Shown: positions 8,887 to 19,078, counted from the first letter of the stretch. The stretch: DNA of 64,000 bases from Planctomycetota bacterium (GCA_028281765.1 JANQJF010000029.1:1-64000); one strand, 5' to 3'. Notes: a model not told the origin generated them from the letters alone. Numbers and translations are program-made.

Positions 8887-9960
8887 ATGAACTCTTCCAA
8901 GATTGCCGTCCTCGGATTCCTCAGTGCATCGCTCGCGACCGCTGCCATCGGGCAGCAGCACGAAACGATGTGGTTCTCGCATGCGTCCGACGCACCTCTT
9001 TCGACCAGCCTGGATCGAGGCGTGCTCGAGATACACCAACTCGCGCCCGCTGAGGGAGGTCTTCGTAGTGGACACCGCGTTCTCCGGGAGAGGGTGGGGT
9101 CGACACGCGACACGATCCTGTCACTCGCGACCCATTCGCTGGATCCGCGCTTCTCGCTCGTCGCCGCAATCGTCGGCGACGGCGCGACCAGTTCGGTCCA
9201 CTCGATCCTGGTGGAACACGTTTCGCCGTCGCAGGCCAGCGTCGCCGGCACGGCGCAGATTCGCCGGGTGAACTACACGAAGCCCTGGACTGATTCGGCG
9301 AAGCCTCCGCACGCCACGCACGCAGACGTCTTCCACGGCGCGACTGCGATCGACTGGGACGCGACGAGCAGGACCGCGACTCTCGCGCTCGAAACGGGTG
9401 GAATCCACTCGACGTGCGGCACGGTGGACGGCGACGTGACGCGCTGCTGGGGCGGCGTCATCGAGTGCAGCATCGGCTTCGATGCCGATGCGCATGCTCG
9501 AAACGCGGTACGGCCACTACGCATGGCCCTCGATGGCGAGTGGATTTGCGCCGGAAGCGACGTCCAGACCGTCTTCGCTGGAAACGCTCCGACGCTTGCT
9601 GTCCGCCAACGCTCGCGGCCCCAGGCAGCCAGTCCACTGGCGATCGTGCGACGCGGCGCGAGCGGCGCGTGGAGCACGCTTCCTGCACCGCCGGTTCCGG
9701 TGCTGTCGGACTACACGGTGGCGGGAGGCCCGGGTGACCGGCTGGTCGTCTCGACGCTCGAGAGCGTTCTAGACGAGCTGCACCTGCTCCACCAAGTGTT
9801 CGACGCGAGCGCATCGACGTGGCGGGCCGAGGACAAGATCCGTGTCATTCGTCACGACGCGGCGGACGGCAAGATCGAACTGTCGGTCGAGCCGCGCCGG
9901 TTGCGCGCGACGGCTTGGTATCGCGACTCGGACGGCCTGCGGACTCGTCGCACGCGGTAG
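8887..9960 (+). CDS. Exported protein of unknown function, partner of the transglutaminase-like protein
   Basis: This 357-residue protein has a signal peptide (MNSSKIAVLGFLSASLATAAIG before QQ). GGAG lies about eight bases before the ATG, and the gap to the preceding stop is only 26 bases, so the pair is probably one transcript. The mature protein is beta-rich with single cysteines near SCGTV/RCWGG/IECS, which may form disulfides. I do not recognise a domain. Its likely role is tied to the upstream transglutaminase-like protein, for example as a partner or substrate, but this is only inferred from position. Confidence 0.7.
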   Translation: MNSSKIAVLGFLSASLATAAIGQQHETMWFSHASDAPLSTSLDRGVLEIHQLAPAEGGLRSGHRVLRERVGSTRDTILSLATHSLDPRFSLVAAIVGDGATSSVHSILVEHVSPSQASVAGTAQIRRVNYTKPWTDSAKPPHATHADVFHGATAIDWDATSRTATLALETGGIHSTCGTVDGDVTRCWGGVIECSIGFDADAHARNAVRPLRMALDGEWICAGSDVQTVFAGNAPTLAVRQRSRPQAASPLAIVRRGASGAWSTLPAPPVPVLSDYTVAGGPGDRLVVSTLESVLDELHLLHQVFDASASTWRAEDKIRVIRHDAADGKIELSVEPRRLRATAWYRDSDGLRTRRTR

Positions 9961-9979
9961 TGCAAACCGAGCCGTGCGC

Positions 9980-12232
9980 TCAACGCGCGCCGAGCGTCAG
10001 CTCGAGCGCGTTCCCGGTGACGATGCCGAACGGATTCGCGCCGACGTCGATCGCCACGGACTGCACGTAGAGCGACCAACCGAGCAGCAAAGACTTGTTC
10101 GGGATCTCGAGCTCCCAACCGAGCGGGGTTCCGCTCAGTGTTTCGACGACGTCGAACGCGCTCCAGACCGTGCAGCCGGACGCTCCGAACAGGCCGAGGT
10201 CGAAGGGCAGCGGAATCCCGCTCCATTCTCGGTTTGTCAGACTGAACGCCAAGAATGGGGTCGCGCCCGGAGCGACATGTTCGACCGTCGCGCGGAACGT
10301 GCTCTCGAGCCATGGCAGGTTGGCCGCGGTCGTCGTCAGCACCAGACCGTTGCTGCCGACACACCCCGTGCCGAACGGCGCCGCACTCGCGGGATCGTCC
10401 GCGCCGAACGACCAGAACTGCGAGCCATAAGTCCAGTTCCCGAAGGTCAGCGTACGCCGGGACCGTGGGTCGTAGACCATGGGCCCGCTCGCGAGGTCGT
10501 GGGTCACGCGCCGTTCCCACACGGACCCGAGCAACTCCCACGTCGACGCGACGAGTGGGTCGGTCGATTCGTAGCCGTGCAGCACGAGGCGTTCGCGCTG
10601 CGGATCCCAAACCATGCTCGGTGTTTCGAGTTCGACCGTCGGTGGTGCCACCGGGAGCGCGGTCCAGTTCGTGCCGTCGTAGAGCCATGTCCGGTCGAAC
10701 GGCGGGAAGCCATTCACCGTGCCACCGAACATCACGGTGCCGAACGAGGGGACGAACGCCATGGCGTGATAGAACCGAGCCCCGGGAGTCGTCGGTGTCG
10801 TGATCTGCTGCCAGGTCGTGCCGTCGAATTCCCAGGTCTCGTCGGTCAAGAGTGACACCGTGGTTCCCGGAACCGGCGTGGCGCCGCCGAACGCGACCAG
10901 CACACCCCGATCCGTATCGTCGACGACGCGGTGAAGAATCCGCGGGGGCGGCTCGATTGCCGGCGTCACGACCTGCCAACCCGCGCCATCGAAGGTCCAG
11001 GTGTCGGAAACCGACATCTGGTTTTGGTCGGCTCCACCGAACAACACCGACTTGCCGCTCGCCGAATGGTAGGTCAGGGAATGGGACGAGCGCGCCGGCG
11101 GACCAGAGCCCCCCGCGTGCTGCGTCCAAGTCGTGCCATCCCACTCCCACGTGTCGTCAAGTACCTCGGTGGGAAGGTTGCCGCCGAACAGCACGAGCGA
11201 CTCGCGGCCGTGGTCCACCGTCATCGCGTGGTTCACCCGCGTCTCGGGCCAGTCTTCCTGCAGTCGACTCCACACGCTGTTGGCGTAGCGAAGCGTCTCC
11301 CCTTGACCTGTGATCGCGGCGGTCACGAGGATCTCCTGCGTCGCATCCACGTAGACCGCGGAGCCGCCGCCGATGCGATCGGGCAGCGGGGCCAGCTCTG
11401 TCCACACCCCGCCCTGCAGCACGGAGTGACTCTGCCCCGCACCGGTCGGGATGCCACCGATGACGTGCAGCGCATCGCTGGCCGGGTCGTAGGCCATGCT
11501 GTGGTCGTATCGATCTGCGACCGTTCCGCCGGCCTGGGTCCAGTTGCTGCCATCGAAACGCCACAACCCGGGTGCGTAGTCGATCGACGGAAAACCGAAG
11601 GGACCGATCACGTTGTCGTAGCCGCCGTACATCACGACCTGGCCGAAGCCGTCGTGGAACACTGCGACACCGTCGACGCGTTCTCCCGACGGGCTCGAGG
11701 TGCCGACGATCGTCCAGCTCACGCCGTCCCAGAGCCACGTGTCCTGCAAATCGCTGGAGTCGCCTCTGCCGCCGTGCATCACGGTCGCGCCGATCACCGG
11801 GTCGTAGGCCATGGCCATGGACGATCGCGGCGCGGGTCCCGCGCTCGAGACCTGCGTCCAGTTCACGCCGTCGAACTCCCAGGTGTCACCGTAGGGGGTA
11901 CCCAACACGCTGACGCGGCCGCCGAACATCACCAAGCGATCGCGTGCGCTGTCGTAGACCAGGCCGTGGTCGGCGCGCGGTGGCGGGACAGTTGCCGTCG
12001 GCACCACGCTCCAAGCCTCGCCGTCGAAACAGCGCGTCTCGTTCTTCGCTCCGCCACCTGTCGCGTATCCACCGAACGACCACACGACGCCGGCGTCGTC
12101 GACGACGATCGGTGTGCTGAACCTCTCGATGCTTCGGTTGCCGATCTCCGACCAAGAGACCTGCGCGGAGAGCGGCATCGCGAGAAGGAGGGCGACCCCG
12201 GACTTCCCATGCATTCGCATGGGCAACATCAT
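9980..12232 (-). CDS. Exported kelch-repeat protein with shared C-terminal domain
   Basis: This protein has about 750 residues. The chosen ATG begins MMLPMRMHGKSGVALLLAMP, a signal peptide ending in LSAQ; ATGs at 12229 and 12220 are equally possible and no strong ribosome site decides. About nine or ten kelch-like repeats follow, each with a hydrophobic strand ending in GG and a strand of the form DTW(E/L)(F/W)DGxxWT, spaced 45-60 residues, consistent with beta propellers. The last 125-130 residues form the recurring tail: GTGCVGSNG, then FGASGCTVW, LEIPNKSLLLGWSLYVQS and GNALELTLG. It is probably a surface or periplasmic binding protein. It is divergent from the FG-GAP gene that starts at about 12284. 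Confidence 0.85.
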   Translation of the reverse strand: MMLPMRMHGKSGVALLLAMPLSAQVSWSEIGNRSIERFSTPIVVDDAGVVWSFGGYATGGGAKNETRCFDGEAWSVVPTATVPPPRADHGLVYDSARDRLVMFGGRVSVLGTPYGDTWEFDGVNWTQVSSAGPAPRSSMAMAYDPVIGATVMHGGRGDSSDLQDTWLWDGVSWTIVGTSSPSGERVDGVAVFHDGFGQVVMYGGYDNVIGPFGFPSIDYAPGLWRFDGSNWTQAGGTVADRYDHSMAYDPASDALHVIGGIPTGAGQSHSVLQGGVWTELAPLPDRIGGGSAVYVDATQEILVTAAITGQGETLRYANSVWSRLQEDWPETRVNHAMTVDHGRESLVLFGGNLPTEVLDDTWEWDGTTWTQHAGGSGPPARSSHSLTYHSASGKSVLFGGADQNQMSVSDTWTFDGAGWQVVTPAIEPPPRILHRVVDDTDRGVLVAFGGATPVPGTTVSLLTDETWEFDGTTWQQITTPTTPGARFYHAMAFVPSFGTVMFGGTVNGFPPFDRTWLYDGTNWTALPVAPPTVELETPSMVWDPQRERLVLHGYESTDPLVASTWELLGSVWERRVTHDLASGPMVYDPRSRRTLTFGNWTYGSQFWSFGADDPASAAPFGTGCVGSNGLVLTTTAANLPWLESTFRATVEHVAPGATPFLAFSLTNREWSGIPLPFDLGLFGASGCTVWSAFDVVETLSGTPLGWELEIPNKSLLLGWSLYVQSVAIDVGANPFGIVTGNALELTLGAR

Positions 12233-12283
12233 AGCGAGTCGTGAACCCTTCCGAGGGCCGAGCGCCGCCGCGAGCCGGCTGCG

Positions 12284-13813
12284 ATGCGCTACCATGCGGA
12301 GATGCTCCGTCTGATCCTGCTTGCCGCTCTCTGCACGTCCGCGACCACCCAGCGAGTCTTGTCGTACGTTTCGCTGCCGGCCAGCGGCGCCCTCGGCGAA
12401 CTCGTTCGCAACGTGGGGGACGTCGACCTCGACGGTCTCGACGACTTCCTCGTCTCCGACGCTGAGATCAGCGATCCGTCGACCGTGTACGTCGTGTCGA
12501 GCGCGTCGGGCCAGTCGGTCTGGTCGTTCGTGTCGCCCGACGACGGACCCGCGGATGGTGCCGGAATCGGTGACGTCAACGGCGACGGCCGCTCGGACAT
12601 CGCGTTCGTTTCCTACGATGAGCTGCGGGTCCTCTCGGGCCTCGACGGATCGCTGATCCTCTCGCAGTCGCCGACCGGAAGTCAGGGTGGGTTCGTCGGC
12701 GTGGCTGGCGTCGAGGACGTCAACGGCAACGGCAGTCGCGACATCGCGCTCACGACGTACACCGGCGGTAACTGCCGGGTTTGGTTTCAGGATGGCGTGA
12801 GCGCGGCTCCCCTTGGGAATACGATCCAGATACCGAGCAACCTGGCGCGGTGCGTGATCCGCAATCTCGGAGTCCCGGACGGAAGCTCGTATCCCTCCGT
12901 TGCGATGGCGACGAACGTGCGTCTGACGGTCGTGACTTCCAATCCCGTGCAGGTCGTGCAGTCGACCACGTTCCCGAACGCGTGGCCGGACTCCCTGGCC
13001 GGGATCGACATCGACGGGGACGGAGACAGAGATCCGGTCTTCGGTCGTGCGCAGGACCACCGATTCGAAGGCCGGCGCCACGGCGATGGCGCGCTCTTGT
13101 TCACGCTTGCCGGTCCGTGGTTCGAAGCCGGGGTCTACGGGCGCGCGGTGAGCGCGGTCGGCGATCTCGACGCGGACGGCACGGAGGACTTCGCCATCGG
13201 GCTACGCGAGGCGAACTCCGGCCGGGGCGCGGTGCTCGCCATCTCCGGAGCGGATCGGCGAGAGCTCTGGCGTTTCGACGGTCTGCCGACGATCCACGGA
13301 TGTGGCGCCGACGTCATGGGTCTCGGTGATATCGATGGCGATGGATTCGGTGACCTGGCGGTCGGGTGTCGCGGCGGTGCCGCGTCCAACCCGCCGCCCG
13401 GCGGCTGGATCGTCCTGTCCGGCAAGCCGGTCGCCGACATTGCCGACGTGGGCGGTGCGTGTGGTGGCGGACCGTTCCTACCCGAACTGGGCACGACGCG
13501 CTGGCTCATCGGGCAAGACGTGACCGTCGTCTGTCGGGATGGCACGGCCGGCGCACTCGGAGTTCTCGGCTTTGGTGTCGCCCCTGAATTGCCGTTCCAC
13601 CTCGGCGTGAGCACCTGCCAGGCAGCGTTCGATCCGGGCGCGTGGGTGGGGCTTCACGAGACGACACTGACGGACTGGACGATCACGTTCCCGCTGCCCG
13701 GCGTTCCGCAGCTCGCCGGAATCGAGGTCGCGCTGCAGGCGATCTACAACCCGACCAATGGCCCACTCGGCATCGACTTGAGCAATGGACTGTGGGCGAG
13801 GATCGGATACTGA
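12284..13813 (+). CDS. Exported FG-GAP (integrin-like propeller) protein with shared C-terminal domain
   Basis: This is a 509-residue protein. The first ATG at 12284 gives MRYHAEMLRLILLAALCTSA; a second in-frame ATG at 12302 would give a shorter signal peptide. Six calcium-loop repeats follow, including DLDGLDDF, DVNGDGRSDIA, DVNGNGSRDIA, DIDGDGDRD, DLDADGTEDFA and DIDGDGFGDLA. These are typical of an integrin-alpha-like seven-bladed propeller. The last 120 residues carry the recurring tail, here with GACGGGPFLPELG, then STCQAAF, LPGVPQLAGIEVALQA and SNGLWARIGY. It shares a 51-base gap with the divergent kelch gene. Calcium-dependent surface binding is likely. Confidence 0.87.
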   Translation: MRYHAEMLRLILLAALCTSATTQRVLSYVSLPASGALGELVRNVGDVDLDGLDDFLVSDAEISDPSTVYVVSSASGQSVWSFVSPDDGPADGAGIGDVNGDGRSDIAFVSYDELRVLSGLDGSLILSQSPTGSQGGFVGVAGVEDVNGNGSRDIALTTYTGGNCRVWFQDGVSAAPLGNTIQIPSNLARCVIRNLGVPDGSSYPSVAMATNVRLTVVTSNPVQVVQSTTFPNAWPDSLAGIDIDGDGDRDPVFGRAQDHRFEGRRHGDGALLFTLAGPWFEAGVYGRAVSAVGDLDADGTEDFAIGLREANSGRGAVLAISGADRRELWRFDGLPTIHGCGADVMGLGDIDGDGFGDLAVGCRGGAASNPPPGGWIVLSGKPVADIADVGGACGGGPFLPELGTTRWLIGQDVTVVCRDGTAGALGVLGFGVAPELPFHLGVSTCQAAFDPGAWVGLHETTLTDWTITFPLPGVPQLAGIEVALQAIYNPTNGPLGIDLSNGLWARIGY

Positions 13814-13901
13814 CGACGAGGTCCGGTTGCTCAGAGAAGTAGGAGTCCCGGTGCGGTGGCGGCGCTACTCGGTTCGGAGAGCTTGCGCTAAAGTCGGGGC
13901 C

Positions 13902-15050
13902 ATGAGGAAGTCATACTTCGGGACCTCATCCGCTGGGGCAATTCTGTTCGCACTCGCGTCGCAGGCGTTCGCGCAGACCGTCTGGGTCGTCGGGCCTCCG
14001 GGGACACCCGAGGCCGACTTCGCACTGATGACTCCTGCGATTGCGCAGGCGGAGCCCGGCGACACCATTCTGGTTCGTGCGGGCGACTACGTGGAGCCGG
14101 CGGCTCTCGTCATCGACAAGCCGGTTTCGATCCTTGCCGATAGCGGCGCGACCTACCGTGGTCCGACGGGCGGGGATCTCTTCACGCATCTCACGATTCG
14201 CGATATCCCCGCAGGGACCAGTTGCACGGTGCAGGGCATGCGTTCGATCGTGAACGTGTTCGGCAGCGAGTTCGGTGGTCAGGTCGTCGTCGAGAACTGC
14301 GAGGGTCTCGTGCACTTGCGCGCGCTGGATGGCGCGCCTGGTTCGATCGAGACCCCGGGCGGTCGTGCGGTTTACATCCGCGTCAGCGACAGCGCGCAGT
14401 TTCAGATCCACGACGTGTCCGGTCTCAGCGCCGACATCGAGATCATCCGAAGCAGTGGCTCGTTCAATCAGCAGTTCAGCCGCGGGTCTCGCTACCAGAT
14501 CGAGGAGTCGACGGTTCACTTCGACCGCTGTGACCTGGGCATGGACGGTGTGTTCTTCGCGCTGGGGCTGCTCTTCCTCGAGCGGTCGTCGGTGTCGGTG
14601 AGCCGTTCGATAATCGCGGGTGAGGGAGTGTTCGGAGGGCCGGGTGCGATTGGCACGGACAGCACGATCACGCTCGACCCTTCGACGACGTTGACCGGGA
14701 TGCCGCCGGTGTCCGGGGCGTCTCTGACTCAGGTCGATGCAACTCTGACGACGTTGACGGCCAGTCTCGATGGATCGGATCTCATCGCCGACCTGCAGGG
14801 CGATGTCGGGGAGAACTTCGCGACTCTCCTCGCGTTCCCGGGCACGGTGCTGCCGACCCCGTTCGGAGACCTTTGGGTGCACCCGGATCAGCACCTCGTG
14901 CTCGATTCGGGCGTGCTCGCGGCGCGTGAACGGCAGGTCACGTTGCCGCTCGCCGCGGGGATCCCGCTCGGGCTCGAGGTCGTGCTGCAGGCCGTGACGC
15001 TGGGGACGGAGATCCGAATCAGTAACGGCGTCGGGATCACGATCCCTTAG
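13902..15050 (+). CDS. Exported right-handed beta-helix protein with shared C-terminal domain
   Basis: This 382-residue protein starts with MRKSYFGTSSAGAILFALAS and a cleavable signal ending AFAQ. Residues 25-290 resemble the parallel beta-helix fold: AIAQAEPGDTILVRAGDYVE is the typical opening of pectate-lyase-like proteins, followed by coils such as VVVENCEGLVHLRALDGAPG. The last 115 residues match the recurring tail (FATLLAFPG, DLWVHPDQHLVLDSG, LPLAAGIPLGLEVVLQA, SNGVGITIP). It has no catalytic residues I can name. It resembles the second beta-helix protein at 31815-33020 in layout. Confidence 0.8.
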   Translation: MRKSYFGTSSAGAILFALASQAFAQTVWVVGPPGTPEADFALMTPAIAQAEPGDTILVRAGDYVEPAALVIDKPVSILADSGATYRGPTGGDLFTHLTIRDIPAGTSCTVQGMRSIVNVFGSEFGGQVVVENCEGLVHLRALDGAPGSIETPGGRAVYIRVSDSAQFQIHDVSGLSADIEIIRSSGSFNQQFSRGSRYQIEESTVHFDRCDLGMDGVFFALGLLFLERSSVSVSRSIIAGEGVFGGPGAIGTDSTITLDPSTTLTGMPPVSGASLTQVDATLTTLTASLDGSDLIADLQGDVGENFATLLAFPGTVLPTPFGDLWVHPDQHLVLDSGVLAARERQVTLPLAAGIPLGLEVVLQAVTLGTEIRISNGVGITIP

Positions 15051-15190
15051 CGCACTCGGATCTGCGGTAGGTCGCAGGGAACGCGGTGTGCGCTCGAGCT
15101 CGAACTCGCGCGGAAAAGTGAAGCCAACGGCGACCGCGCGGACGATAGCCAGCAGCCGACCTCCCCTGGGGTCGGAATCCAACGACCGCC

Positions 15191-15484
15191 ATGAAGAACC
15201 TCGCCCTTCCGATCCTCCTGCTGGTTGCCGCGGCATTTGTCCCGGCACCCCACGCGGAGCCGCTCGCTCCCACGCCGATTTCCTACACGTTGGCAATGCC
15301 GTCTTGCCCGGAGAACCCCAGTTTCGACTGTGTGGATCAGACGCCGTGTCGGGATCACAACGCGGAGCAGGCCCTCGCATACTGCTATGGCTACCTCTGC
15401 GAGTTCGAACGGGACTTCTGCTACTTCGTCGGTCCCGCGGATGGTTCCAATTGCCTCTGCTGGCCTTGGACTCCCGTCAACTGA
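15191..15484 (+). CDS. Small exported cysteine-rich protein
   Basis: This 97-residue protein has a signal peptide (MKNLALPILLLVAAAFVPAPHA). The mature part of about 75 residues contains eight cysteines, arranged C-PENPSFD-C-VDQTP-C and then C-YGYL-C-EFERDF-C and C-L-C. Four disulfides in an exported mini-protein are likely. There is no family match that I know. The next gene starts 54 bases downstream on the same strand. No ribosome site stands out. Confidence 0.6.
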   Translation: MKNLALPILLLVAAAFVPAPHAEPLAPTPISYTLAMPSCPENPSFDCVDQTPCRDHNAEQALAYCYGYLCEFERDFCYFVGPADGSNCLCWPWTPVN

Positions 15485-15538
15485 GTCGGGGCGGTTCTCC
15501 GCGTTGAACGCGAATCGGTCCGCCTGCGTGTCTCGACC

Positions 15539-17344
15539 ATGAAAGCCGCGTGGCTGCCGATCGGTCTCGTGGCCGTCATGGCCCTCCTTTGGTGGGTGGC
15601 TGCGTCCGGGCCGGATGCGAGGGCCGGGAACGAGCGGCGCAACGACGAGGCCCCGTCGGCTGGCCGGTCGTCGGGCTTCGAAACCTCCGCTGCGGACTCG
15701 TTCGGATCGACCCCGGTCGTCTCGGTGGTCCGAGCTCCGGTCATGGGCGAGGAGCCGCGAGTTCTGTCCGGGGTCGTATATGACGACGGCGAACCGCTCC
15801 GCACCGGCGGTGTCTACGCGCATCGGTTGGGGCCGACGACCCGAGAGAAACCGATCCGAGTCCCGATCGGTTCGAACGGCGAGTTCCGGATCGCGCTGAA
15901 GCCTGAGGAGTTTCCCGGGTCGATGTCCCGTGTCTCCGTGATCGCCGGCGCGACTCTCTTCTCGGGAATGGTTCGCATCGGAGAGGACCTGCAGATTCAC
16001 GTGAGCTCTGCCGCCGTGAGCGACGGAATGGCCGGACGCATCGAGCTGCCAGGCCTGAAACGCGAAGCGCGGTGGTTCGCGCGACTGTTGCACCCGAATC
16101 ACGAGAGACCCGAGATAGTTGCCGTGGCGGCGGAAGCCGGCGGGCCCGCGGATGACGTTCGGTTCGAGTACACACAACCCCAGTACGCGAGCTTGTCAGG
16201 AGCCGTCGTCCTGGTGATCACCGCCAAGGATCCGCGGCAAGGGACACTGGCGCACACCACGTTCGGCGACCTCCACGAGTTCAAGGAAGCGCTTCACGCC
16301 GGGATCACGATCCGCGCCGCGCAACGTGAGTTCATCGTGCCTCCCGCTCCGGTGATCGATGGCCTGTACTTGAGTGCGAAGGGGATCGCGCGGATGCAGT
16401 ACGCGACGACTCCCCATGAGTCGTTGCGTTTCGTGGCGAGAATCCCCGCTGGCTCGTACGCGGTCTTCGGGACGACGGGCCGGCAGACCCTCGCAGCCGG
16501 CACGCTCGAGGTTACGGCAGACGCGCGGTACCACATCGAATGGCGAGAGGAGCTGCCTGGTCCGCACTCGCTTGACGTGTCTGTCACCGACGCTTCGGGA
16601 GATCTCGTCACCGAAGGCGTCTCGCTGGCCCGCTACCTGATCCGCGACGACGGGATCACGGACTTCGGAACCGTGCAACCCGAGGAGGGCGGTGCGTTCC
16701 GGTTGTGCGACCTCCTCGCAGGCACGTACCGACTGATGCTCTGGCGCAACGGGATGATCCGTCGCAAGGTCGATGTCGAGGTTCCTCGGCGCGAGCCGGT
16801 CACTATCGAGCTGGGCGAGACGTGCGCTGTCGTCCTCGACATTCAGGACTCCAACGCGCTGGGTTTGGACGTGGTTTCGTACACGGACACGCGCGTTTGG
16901 TTCCGGCGTACCGGCGAACCATGGGTCGCCTTGGATACCCCGGAGAGTCGGAAGTTCGGCGGCTGGGTCGTGCGCCAACTCGACAAGGGTGAGCTGCATG
17001 GCTTCGCGATCCAGGGATCGTTCTGGGCCGGCGCCACGACGGTGGATTTGGTCGGGGATCTGTCCGTCAGCATCCCGGTCAGAGCGACGGCCGACGTGAG
17101 CTTCTGTGTTTCTACAGCTGGCGGTGAGCCAGCGGTCGGCGCGAAGCTGAAGCTCGGCAACTCCGACATGCCCTGGTCTGGTAGTACCGTGAACGGAGAC
17201 GGAGTTGCGTCCGCTCAGGTTCTGGAGGGCGCGATGCTCCCGGAGTTCGTGGTGGTCGAGTACGGGGGCCGAAAGTCGCGGGTTCTGTTTCCGGATGCGC
17301 AGAACACGCGCGGGGAGTGGATCGTCGTGCTCGAAGCGGAGTGA
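15539..17344 (+). CDS. Membrane-anchored protein with carbohydrate-binding-like / carboxypeptidase-regulatory-like domains
   Basis: This 601-residue protein has an N-terminal membrane helix (AAWLPIGLVAVMALLWWVAA) and an extracytoplasmic beta-rich body. It resembles repeated carboxypeptidase-regulatory-like domains of the kind that also form the outer parts of the sigma fusions at 28390-30867 and 55010-57601, for instance GVVYDDGEPLRTGGVYAHR and VSVTDASGDLVTEGVSLARY. It lacks the sigma part. It may bind polysaccharide or act as an independent envelope sensor. Downstream is an FG-GAP gene in the same direction, 138 bases away. The substrate is unknown. Confidence 0.7.
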   Translation: MKAAWLPIGLVAVMALLWWVAASGPDARAGNERRNDEAPSAGRSSGFETSAADSFGSTPVVSVVRAPVMGEEPRVLSGVVYDDGEPLRTGGVYAHRLGPTTREKPIRVPIGSNGEFRIALKPEEFPGSMSRVSVIAGATLFSGMVRIGEDLQIHVSSAAVSDGMAGRIELPGLKREARWFARLLHPNHERPEIVAVAAEAGGPADDVRFEYTQPQYASLSGAVVLVITAKDPRQGTLAHTTFGDLHEFKEALHAGITIRAAQREFIVPPAPVIDGLYLSAKGIARMQYATTPHESLRFVARIPAGSYAVFGTTGRQTLAAGTLEVTADARYHIEWREELPGPHSLDVSVTDASGDLVTEGVSLARYLIRDDGITDFGTVQPEEGGAFRLCDLLAGTYRLMLWRNGMIRRKVDVEVPRREPVTIELGETCAVVLDIQDSNALGLDVVSYTDTRVWFRRTGEPWVALDTPESRKFGGWVVRQLDKGELHGFAIQGSFWAGATTVDLVGDLSVSIPVRATADVSFCVSTAGGEPAVGAKLKLGNSDMPWSGSTVNGDGVASAQVLEGAMLPEFVVVEYGGRKSRVLFPDAQNTRGEWIVVLEAE

Positions 17345-17482
17345 CAGATCGCGCTCGCCCGGGACCCTTTCGGTGGGGGCCTGGCCGGGGTCTGCCGGTC
17401 GGAGTCTCCCCTCACGGATTCCGTAGACTTCTTGGGTGGTGGCGAGAACCAACCGACCAACACGGTTGAACAAGGATCGCCC

Positions 17483-19059
17483 ATGTCGATGCGACTATCC
17501 GTCTTGCTTTTCTCGAGCGGGGTTCTCCTGCTTGCAGGAGTCACTGCTCAGGCCCCTTCTCTGGCTTACACCTTGTTTTCCGAGACGTCTTCGATGTTTT
17601 TCGGTCGATGGCTTCGGGTGCTCGGAGATCTGGACGGAGATGGGCTCGATGACTTCGCAACAACGCAAGCTCCCGGGGAGCAGTCGCCTCACTACATCCG
17701 GGTGTTCTCTGGCGGTACTGGTGCAGAGCTGTGGACCGTCGATGAGCCAGTCATGGGTGCCGATGCGTTGTGGCCTGCAGGAGACGTCAACGCGGACGGT
17801 GTTCCTGATCTCCTGTACGGGCGTCGTATCGCGTTCGTCACCTCCGCGGATTCGTCGGCGCGCGTGTATTCCGGCGTGGATGGTTCGGTGTTGATGGACA
17901 TCGACTTGCCCGGTCCGGTTCGTGTTTCGCCCGCAGGGGACGTCAACGCGGATGGATTCGATGACATCGCCGTCGGGCTGCCGAACGCCGCACCAGGAGG
18001 CCTTGTTGTTGCGGTTGTGCTCGTGTCCTTTCCGGACGCGACGGCACGACCTTGTGGCAGATCGATGGGACCGTGTCCGAGGCATTCCTGGGCTGGACTG
18101 TGGCTCGGCTCGGAGACACCAATGGAGATGGGTTCGATGACGTGCTCGTCCGTGATGCGGATACTGCGAACAACCTTCGCGCGTACTCCGGTGTGGACGG
18201 TGCGCTCCTTTGGACCGCAGCAGAGGGGCCTGCCTTCACCTTGGATACGCGGTCTACGGGCGACCTGACTGGCGATGGCGTCAGAGATGTCGTAACGGCC
18301 CTGTCGCTCGGTAGCTTCTCCACGCTGTACTCCGCGTATTCGGGAGCCGATGGCGCGCACCTCTGGTCGCGAACGTCCGGATGGACTCTCGATTCGAGCG
18401 ATGGAATGGCGGACGCTGGCGATGTCGACGGTGATGGCCGCAACGAGATCGTGGTGAGTTCAGGGCTGGCTCCTCTGGTCGAAGTGTATTGCGGAGCCGA
18501 TGGCTCCCTGCTCTTCGACATCCCTGGTGGCGACAGTACGAAAGCGGTTGACGGAGCCGGTGATTTCGACGGCGACGGTTTCAGTGACCTGTTGGTAGGG
18601 CGTTGGCCAGGGGGTCCTGGCGGTTTGATCGAGGTCTACACGTCGTCGGCGGTCGGTTCGCCGCCGCACCATCGTGTGCGGGGTGTCGGGTGTGTGTCCG
18701 GAAACGGGCACATGCCGCGCATTGATCTGCACGGTCGCAGTCAGCTCGGAACGACGCCGACGATCACGCTGCGCGGCGCGCAGTTCCACGCGCCAGCCGC
18801 GCTCGCGCTCGGCAACCCGTCTTCGATACCACTCGATGCAGTCGGGGGTTCGGAGTGCGCGTTGCTGACAACCGTCGACGCAGTGGTGCCCGTCGCTACC
18901 GACGCGAATGGCTTGGTCGCGTTCGATGTCGCCCTTTCGAGTGATCCCGTGTTTGCGGGTTTCGAACTCGAGTTCCAGTGGCTGATCGTCGATGCCGCTG
19001 CACCGCGACCGCTAGGGGTCGCGGTCAGCAACTCACTGCGCTTCGTCGCGGGTCTGTAG
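17483..19059 (+). pseudogene. FG-GAP exported protein broken by a -1 frameshift
   Basis: The start at 17483 follows AAGGA at 17472-17476 and gives a signal peptide (MSMRLSVLLFSSGVLLLAG). Three FG-GAP loops lie in the first frame (DLDGDGLDDF, DVNADGVPDL, DVNADGFDDI). The reading then passes to the -1 frame between about 18002 and 18019, where the second frame continues with ARVLSGRDGTTLWQIDG and four further loops (DTNGDGFDDV, DLTGDGVRDV, DVDGDGRNEI, DFDGDGFSDL). The last 125 residues are the recurring tail with VRGVGCVSGNG, VGGSECALLT, FAGFELEFQWL and SNSLRFVAGL. Continuous similarity across the junction shows that one gene is split. No slippery heptamer is present, so it is a sequencing error or a recent lesion. 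Without repair, the first frame ends at 18268. Confidence 0.85.
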
Positions 19060-19078
19060 ATCCGTTCGCGCTCGCCGT

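Noticed and set aside
18002..18019. Programmed -1 frameshifting in the FG-GAP gene
   Set aside because: No slippery X XXY YYZ heptamer is present and no other gene of this family here uses it.
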